Below are positions 59,501-64,000 of a DNA stretch of 64,000 nucleotides, one piece after another. Origin of the DNA: Nissolia schottii (Eukaryota; Streptophyta; Magnoliopsida; Fabales; Fabaceae); assembly GCA_003254905.1 (NCBI GenBank), contig QANU01015990.1, positions 8,923 through 72,922 on the forward strand. Direction: 5' to 3'. Below the pieces are notes generated by a model. It made no database searches. It was not told the origin of the DNA and saw only the letters and a list, made by a program, of their open reading frames with translations. How positions within the stretch are numbered: position 1 is the stretch's first letter; each line of letters begins with the position of its first letter. The translations under genes and the position numbers were made by a program.

Positions 59501-62496
59501 GTTCAACGAATTACAAGAACTAAAAGGTGGCACAATCTGCGTCTTTCTTCTAGGTTATGTAGGTGAAGAGTGAATTCACATCAAGTTTTTCTGATACAGG
59601 AAATATCAGAGTATATTGTCGCATTAGACCATTTCTTTCCGGAACAAAAGAAAAACAATCTATTGTAGAACACATTGGTGAGGATGATTTGGTTGTGGCA
59701 AATCCCGCCAAACAAGGGAAAGATGCTCATCGGTCATTTAAGTTTAATAAGGTTTTCGGTCCTGCCTCAACCCAAGGTTTATTTCTATGTACTCACCATT
59801 TTTAATATTGGGGTATGGATGGTTATCCAGTATCCACAGATGAAAAATTTTGCATCACAGTTTCTGTGTATGCACATTACATTTTTTTCTTTTATTTTGC
59901 ATCACAGTTCTCTTGTTGACATTCTGATGTAATGATCATGTTACTACTATGAATGGTGCAGCGGAGGTATATTCTGACATCCAGTCATTTATAAGATCAG
60001 TCCTTGATGGATATAATGTATGCATATTTGCTTATGGTCAAACTGGTTCAGGGAAAACTTACACAATGGTATGAACCTTTTGAATATGTTGATTTTACCT
60101 TATATACACATACATAACGAAGGAATTCCTGATTCTATAAGATGCCAACTTTTCTTAGACTGGTCCCTCTGGCGCAACTAGCGAGAATGTTGGTGTTAAT
60201 TATCGGGCTCTGAATGATCTTTTCAGAATTTCCACAAGTAGAAGAAGCTCCATCGTCTATGAGATTGAGGTTCAAATGATTGAGATATATAACGAGCAAG
60301 TACGGGATCTGTTATTGCCGGATAACACTCCAAAACAAAAATATCCTTTTGTCAATAAATTTGGACAGTTTATTCATTGCATGAACTTTTTTCCTTTTTT
60401 CCTTTTGAAAAAAGAAATCACACTAGGTGTGTTCTATGAATCTGATTTCCTTGATTTGCACACACTTGGGATATTAACTCACTCGCAGCCGGAGGGGTTA
60501 GCAGTACCTGATGCCAGCATGTTCCCTGTGAAATCACCTTCAGATGTCGTTAAGCTAATGGACATTGGACTCAAAAATAGAGCTGTTGGTGCGACTGCTA
60601 TGAATGAAAGAAGTAGTCGTTCACACAGGTTAGCCATGCATCTTTGTTTTGTATTTTGAACATTCATTTTAAACATTGGAAGCTTTCTATTATAGTGATG
60701 ACATTCAATGAACTTATATCCACAGTGTGGTTTCAATTCGTGTTCGGGGGAACGATTTGAACTCAGGTTCTACATTGCTCGGTAATCTTCATTTGGTAGA
60801 TTTAGCAGGAAGTGAAAGGGTAGATCGCTCTGAAGTAACGGGGGATAGGCTTAAGGAAGCACAACATATAAACAGATCACTATCTGCCCTAGGAGATGTC
60901 ATTTTTTCCCTCTCTCGAAAGAGTTCCCATGTACCATATAGAAACAGCAAGCTTACTCAACTTCTGCAAGCTTCTCTTGGTAAAATCTTTGTTCATCAGT
61001 TACTTTTCTGTCAACATGCCTTGTTTTCCTTAAAGCTTCTGCTAGACTGCGCATGAATATGTTCTTTGATGTTACTATAAACAGGTGGTCAAGCAAAGAC
61101 GCTCACGTTTGTCCAAATCAACTCAGACATAACTTCATTTTCTGAAACAATAAGTACTTTAAAGTTTGCTGAAAGGGTTGCTGGTGTTGAGTTAGGAGCT
61201 GCACGAAGTAGTAAAGATGGCAAAGATGTCAGAGAATTGATGGAACAGGTACTTTACTTTGGTCTGCCAAATTGATTTAGTTAGTTTTTTTGTGTTACAT
61301 ACTTTATTTTCAGCTTACGGTGAGTAGTACATCAAATGCCTTTTTCTTAATTTTATGCTTCGGAATTACAAGTGTAACAAACAGTCCCTTACATTGCAGC
61401 TGGCTTCTATGAAGAACACTATGTTGAAAAAAGATGAGGAGATTGAGAGGCTACAATCACTTAAAGGTTCAGTTGGTGGTACTCTTAAGCAAACCCTAAA
61501 ACCACCAATTAGAAGTATTAGTAATAAGCACCTGGAAACTGATAGCCAGCAGCAGCCAATGGATGATCATGTGCATCAATCTGAAATTGCTAAGGCAGAC
61601 AAAGTTCAGGATATTGACGCAAAACTTGATGCTTCGAGACTTTCAAGCACGGATTTTTATGAAAGATCTAACGATCATTCGGACAATGGTCATGCTTCAG
61701 GCACAGACACCAATGGTTCTTCTGAAAGTTCCAACTTTACTGAAGGCTCAAAATCATCAGATAAGATGGAGAAGTGAGTAGTGCAGTGCTTATTTGTCAA
61801 CTGCCCTTTTATATTCATTCTAAACAAATCTACATAGCTTCATATGAAAAAACTATGCAACCAAACATAAATTTGGCATATGCTTCTTCATATGCCAAAT
61901 TTACCAATATATTTCTGATAACTTACATATAATCTAGCAAATGAGACAGTTTGTGTGTGACAAAATATAGTTTTCAGGAAATTGCACATATATTCTTCCA
62001 GTACTTCTTAGGAAATCAGTTTGATACTTTGCTTATTCATACATGTGTTGATGTCTATGTGATTACTCATACATGAAAGGACAAACAGAACATTCAGACA
62101 TGATCAACATATGCATCATTCAAGACTCAGTGCTTAACATTTGTGTACACGAGATTCCTTATATCTTTTAGCTTTGTTCGTGTGTATTATGCAGATCTAA
62201 AGCAACGCACAAAATTGTTCAAGCAGCGCGGAAATCAGTACGAACCTCATCTCCCACTGCTGCAGCAAGGGACTCCCCCAAGACGTCACCATCACCAGGT
62301 GTGTAACACTTGAAAATGTCCACTTTGTTGTTAGTAGAGGATACATATGATTACTATTTACCTAATACTCTGTTCTTAGAATCTCTGCTCATAAACTTCT
62401 CAACTATCTTTTTTTTTTGGTTGCACAAATTTAGTTTCAGGTCTCAGAAAAAGCTCCAGTATTGGCCATCTCAAAGCTTCAAAACGGTGGCAGTAA
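56585..62496 (+). CDS. Kinesin-14 with calponin-homology domain
   Basis: Twenty-one coding exons close in phase to 1040 aa: 56585-56708, 56775-56932, 57008-57118, 57258-57447, 57873-58000, 58091-58174, 58297-58374, 58470-58556, 58673-58702, 58795-59160, 59244-59325, 59431-59526, 59600-59776, 59962-60068, 60159-60340, 60464-60628, 60726-60979, 61085-61248, 61400-61773, 62195-62298, 62435-62496. A calponin-homology domain (~42-146: [34 protein letters not shown]) precedes coiled coil (~265-500). The motor (~512-850) has neck [18 protein letters not shown]-loop GQTGSGKT (596-603), switch I NERSSRSH (714-721) and switch II DLAGSER (747-753). A Ser-rich tail follows. Neck and CH domain place it in plant KIN-14, minus-end microtubule motors that can link to actin. 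All introns are GT-AG except intron 15. Confidence 0.94.
60341..60463 (+). other. U12-type AT-AC intron (kinesin intron 15)
   Basis: Splicing here must remove DNA between ...NTPKQ and [17 protein letters not shown] to keep the kinesin motor collinear with its family, but no GT-AG pair fits. The intron begins ATATCCTTTT, the minor-spliceosome donor consensus, and ends TTGCACAC|A with terminal AC. TTCCTTGAT (60448-60456) matches the U12 branch-site consensus TTCCTTRAY exactly, with the branch A about 10 nt before the 3' end. Joining AA with A restores the Lys codon and reading frame. Length 123 nt. Confidence 0.9.
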
Positions 62497-64000
62497 AAAG
62501 TAGTTGGTAGTTACAATTCATTATATATATTCTTCACAATTTTACACACGTGATGTAAATATGATTGTATGTTTTTAACACAGTCAACATTGGTGAAATT
62601 TTCTGTGGGTGTAATCAATTTGTCAACATATCAGAATTAAACTGCTGGACGTTTCCTAATGTTGGCCAGATCAAATGCAATGTTGAGGGTTCAGTTAGGC
62701 AAGCTGGGATTTCTCCTTTGAGACTATACTTGTTTAGGGGCTTAAGCCCCTTCCCCATCAACCAAAAAAATAAAAAGAATTAAACTCGTAAAAATAATCA
62801 CTGAAATTTTTACTAATGTGTTCTAACTGTCATGGTCATGGCCCTGGCTAAAATAGCTTGGGCTGAAAACCATGGGTCTAAATATTGCTCTATGTTTATG
62901 ATAGGAGATTGGTTTAGCAAAATTTGATGAATTGGCTTGTCACTTCAAATAAGAAAATGGAGGGTAAAGAGAATCATGAAGATAAACTTGAATAAACATA
63001 GCAGAATTTAATTTAAGAATTCAAATTAATTGTTTCTGTTGCTTCATCAGTCATCATACAATTTTCATCTGGGTTGGGGGGTTCTTTTCCTAAGATTACT
63101 CTATTTAGGCTTTCAAGGTGCAACTAGCAAGTGGTTGTTTGTTTGGCAATGCCAGCCAACGTGCCTGAATGATGCTGAGTGCTGATTGAAGGAGAAAGCC
63201 CCACGCAACTTCCCAATTAAGCTTAGCTTAGCTCAGCTCAGGTGAGGTGGGCCCTGTTTATGATGTCTCAACCACTAACCCCCCAACAAATAAACACTCC
63301 CCCCNCACTTTTTATGTTTGCCACACTCTCACATGCCCTTTAGCTTTAGTCGACTCCCCTCATTTTCCTACATTCCTTTCTCACCATTCCACAACTGACA
63401 ACACCCCTTTTCACATCATCAAAATGCCAATCCTAATCCTCTATTTCTTTCCAACAAATCAATACAACCAGACAACGATTAATATACAAGACAAAGCCCC
63501 CCCCAAAATCTGACCCATGATGTGGGCTTTGTCGATTCCTAAGATCCTCCTAAAGCAATTGTTTTGTTTTCATTTTCTTTTTCCTTATCTCTTTATCATT
63601 AAAAAAACACAATCATGGATGCATCATGGTAGAGAATACTTTCCATACACAACTCCTCGAGTTATCAAATAGGCAACACCTTCCAATAAGGGCACCCACA
63701 AGAAAAAAAAACCAAAAAACATAGTAATACAGAAAAATTCCAATGATCAATCTCAATTCCCTCCAAATTACAATTACAAAGGGAGGATCTGAGTGACAGA
63801 TACATAACAAATTACAGACTCTTCTTCATGAATCTAACGAGAGAAGAAGGCTTTGCTTGCCTTATCTTCTTTTATTATCAAAAAGGAAGAAGAAAATCCT
63901 CCCATACTCAGAGAACAACTTGCACAGACCATTTATATACATATATCATACACACTAAAAACACTGAATTAATATTAGTTCCTCTTTCCCAAAAAACAAA
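62497..64000. other. Kinesin 3' UTR and terminal intergenic DNA
   Basis: The first few hundred bases are the likely kinesin 3' UTR. Later frames (62565-62783, 63247-63513, 63613-63810) show no recognisable domain; one crosses an N at 63305. Minus-strand DNA near 63800-63900 could be the 3' end of a gene beyond the window, but I cannot support it. Confidence 0.45.

Noticed and set aside
60359-60463. Kinesin insert [17 protein letters not shown]... as a coding loop
   Set aside because: No such insertion is expected between these motor segments in kinesin-14 proteins, and the segment has full U12 intron signals.
63613-63810. 65-aa minus-strand frame near the window end
   Set aside because: No domain; nearby minus-strand frames are interrupted by stops. 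It might be a 3' UTR of a gene outside the window, but this is not supportable.

Overview
The window is nuclear DNA of a flowering plant. The genes are intron-containing plant families (LysM GPI-anchored receptor, B-box/CCT factor, class II LBD, CH-domain kinesin-14, AP2/ERF), the intergenic space is AT-rich, and nested plant LTR retrotransposons, CACTA, Mutator-like (MULE) and SINE insertions fill much of it. Repeat style (LTRs with TCGCTCAGCGA dyads, TAATCGATTA arrays) suggests a phaseoloid legume; that is a recognition-based guess. One assembly gap (15603-15779) and single Ns at 9260, 22083 and 63305 indicate a draft scaffold.

Layout. 1-9270: nested LTR retrotransposons, including a Tat-type gag/protease remnant split by another LTR. 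9271-12860: decayed CACTA pieces (TNP2 and DUF4216 fragments, two unlike ends). 14938-16287: a terminal-inverted-repeat element with an internal minisatellite. 17392-21961: a degraded LTR-element pair with a Tekay-like LTR nested inside. 23147-23812: AP2/ERF gene. 26279-26929: clean solo LTR. 30268-33174: five-exon LYM1/LYM3-type LysM gene. 35335-35517: SINE with an 18-bp target duplication. 37130-38744: two-exon BBX/COL gene. 39305-44175: MULE interrupted by a 3.2-kb solo LTR. 44937-46170: second MULE. 47220-47317: 5'-truncated copy of the SINE. 48993-49640: LBD gene on the minus strand. 53990-54985: Pack-MULE-like element carrying a broken CIPK kinase. 56585-62496: 21-exon kinesin-14 gene, 1040 aa by my reconstruction.

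The five intact genes are unrelated neighbours and form no operon or pathway; they are ordinary single-copy plant loci separated by transposon deposits.

Most notable: (1) intron 15 of the kinesin gene has every hallmark of a U12-type AT-AC intron; (2) several unrelated mobile elements carry arrays of short dyad units whose two arms vary together, so pairing is kept while sequence changes (278-389, 42013-42280, and the LTR pair 1872-3455 / 8555-9270); (3) the CIPK fragment lies directly between ~200-bp inverted repeats; (4) a SINE family is defined by two copies with perfect target duplications. All gene models are hand-spliced from sequence and have no transcript support here.
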